Source: Ignavibacteriaceae bacterium (GTDB lineage Bacteria > Bacteroidota > Ignavibacteria > Ignavibacteriales > Ignavibacteriaceae). Taken from it: a DNA stretch of 6,521 nucleotides. The notes beneath the pieces were generated by a model, which ran no database searches, was not told the DNA's origin, and saw only the letters and a program-made list of their open reading frames with translations. A program made the translations under genes and the position numbers. The stretch lies in contig JALNZG010000023.1 of assembly GCA_023229425.1 (NCBI GenBank), positions 1 through 6,521 of the forward strand, in the 5' to 3' direction. Below, one piece after another: positions 6,364 to 6,521 of this stretch (within the stretch, counting starts at the first letter, position 1; each line of letters begins with the position of its first letter).

Positions 6364-6521
6364 CTAACTCTCCAGCGGGGGAGGAACATCCGTCTTAGCC
6401 GCAGCGACAACTTCCGGCAAATTATATCTTTGCAGTTTTGCATAATCACTTGCAAAAATAATTTTACCTGCCGAACATATTTTTCCCATAGCCTCCCAAA
6501 CAGCATTCACTTTTTTTATGC
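6364..6521 (-). CDS. C-terminal end of an unrecognised protein, 5' end outside window
   Basis: The last 51 codons of a gene entering from the right edge and ending at TAG 6366-6364. The peptide ends ...VNAVWEAMGKICSAGK, IIFASDYAKLQRYNLPE, VVAAAKTDVPPPLES. It has a balanced, protein-like composition with a mixed hydrophobic-polar pattern and a proline-rich tail, unlike the Arg/Cys/Leu-rich reading of the overlapping frame, which is why this frame is preferred. I do not recognise the family. Its base composition is somewhat higher in GC than the operon downstream. It is separated from the other genes by about 360 bases of repeats, so it is probably not part of their operon. Confidence 0.55.
   Translation of the reverse strand, partial: IKKVNAVWEAMGKICSAGKIIFASDYAKLQRYNLPEVVAAAKTDVPPPLES

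Noticed and set aside
6084..6506. 140-codon open frame on the minus strand
   Set aside because: It runs straight through both repeat structures, has Arg/Cys/Leu-rich low-quality sequence, and overlaps the more protein-like frame ending at 6364.

Overview
The window comes from an AT-rich Gram-negative bacterium: it has an outer-membrane TonB-dependent receptor and Sec signal peptides that end in an 'S|Q' cleavage site. The style of the proteins (strings of PAS domains joined by ITERKRAEE-type linkers, SP|Gln mature ends, AT-rich codons, weak Shine-Dalgarno sites) suggests the Bacteroidota/Ignavibacteriota neighbourhood. That placement is an impression from the sequence, not a phylogenetic result. 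All convincing genes lie on the minus strand, so transcription runs from high to low coordinates.

In transcription order: (a) 6521-6364 is the C-terminal end of an unrecognised protein whose start lies outside the window. (b) 6363-6003 is non-coding and rich in palindromes: a 28-base hairpin at 6314-6341 and a roughly 131-bp element at 6089-6219 bounded by inverted copies of a GC-rich palindrome, which looks like a REP/BIME or MITE. (c) 6002-5691 is a 103-codon remnant of a PAS histidine kinase: a lysine-rich start, a coiled-coil linker and the first strand of a PAS domain, then a stop. (d) 5690-5611 is a short leader with a candidate promoter, a 17-bp inverted repeat and a good ribosome binding site. 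(e) 5610-3649 is a TonB-dependent receptor. (f) 3630-3058 is a secreted YfiR-like (DUF4154) periplasmic protein. (g) 3052 to beyond base 1 is a very large membrane histidine kinase with an N-terminal CHASE8-like periplasmic sensor, HAMP, five PAS domains and HisKA. The window ends just inside its ATPase domain.

Genes e-f-g are separated by only 18 and 5 bases and almost certainly form one operon. They read as a trans-envelope signalling chain: receptor in the outer membrane, YfiR-like protein in the periplasm, CHASE8-type sensor kinase in the inner membrane. In the Pseudomonas YfiBNR system a periplasmic YfiR protein represses a CHASE8-type diguanylate cyclase, and an outer-membrane lipoprotein (YfiB) relieves the repression. 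Here a TonB-dependent receptor stands in the outer-membrane position and a PAS histidine kinase in the inner-membrane position. The ligand, the output regulator and the direction of control cannot be read from this window. This three-gene module is the most interesting content.
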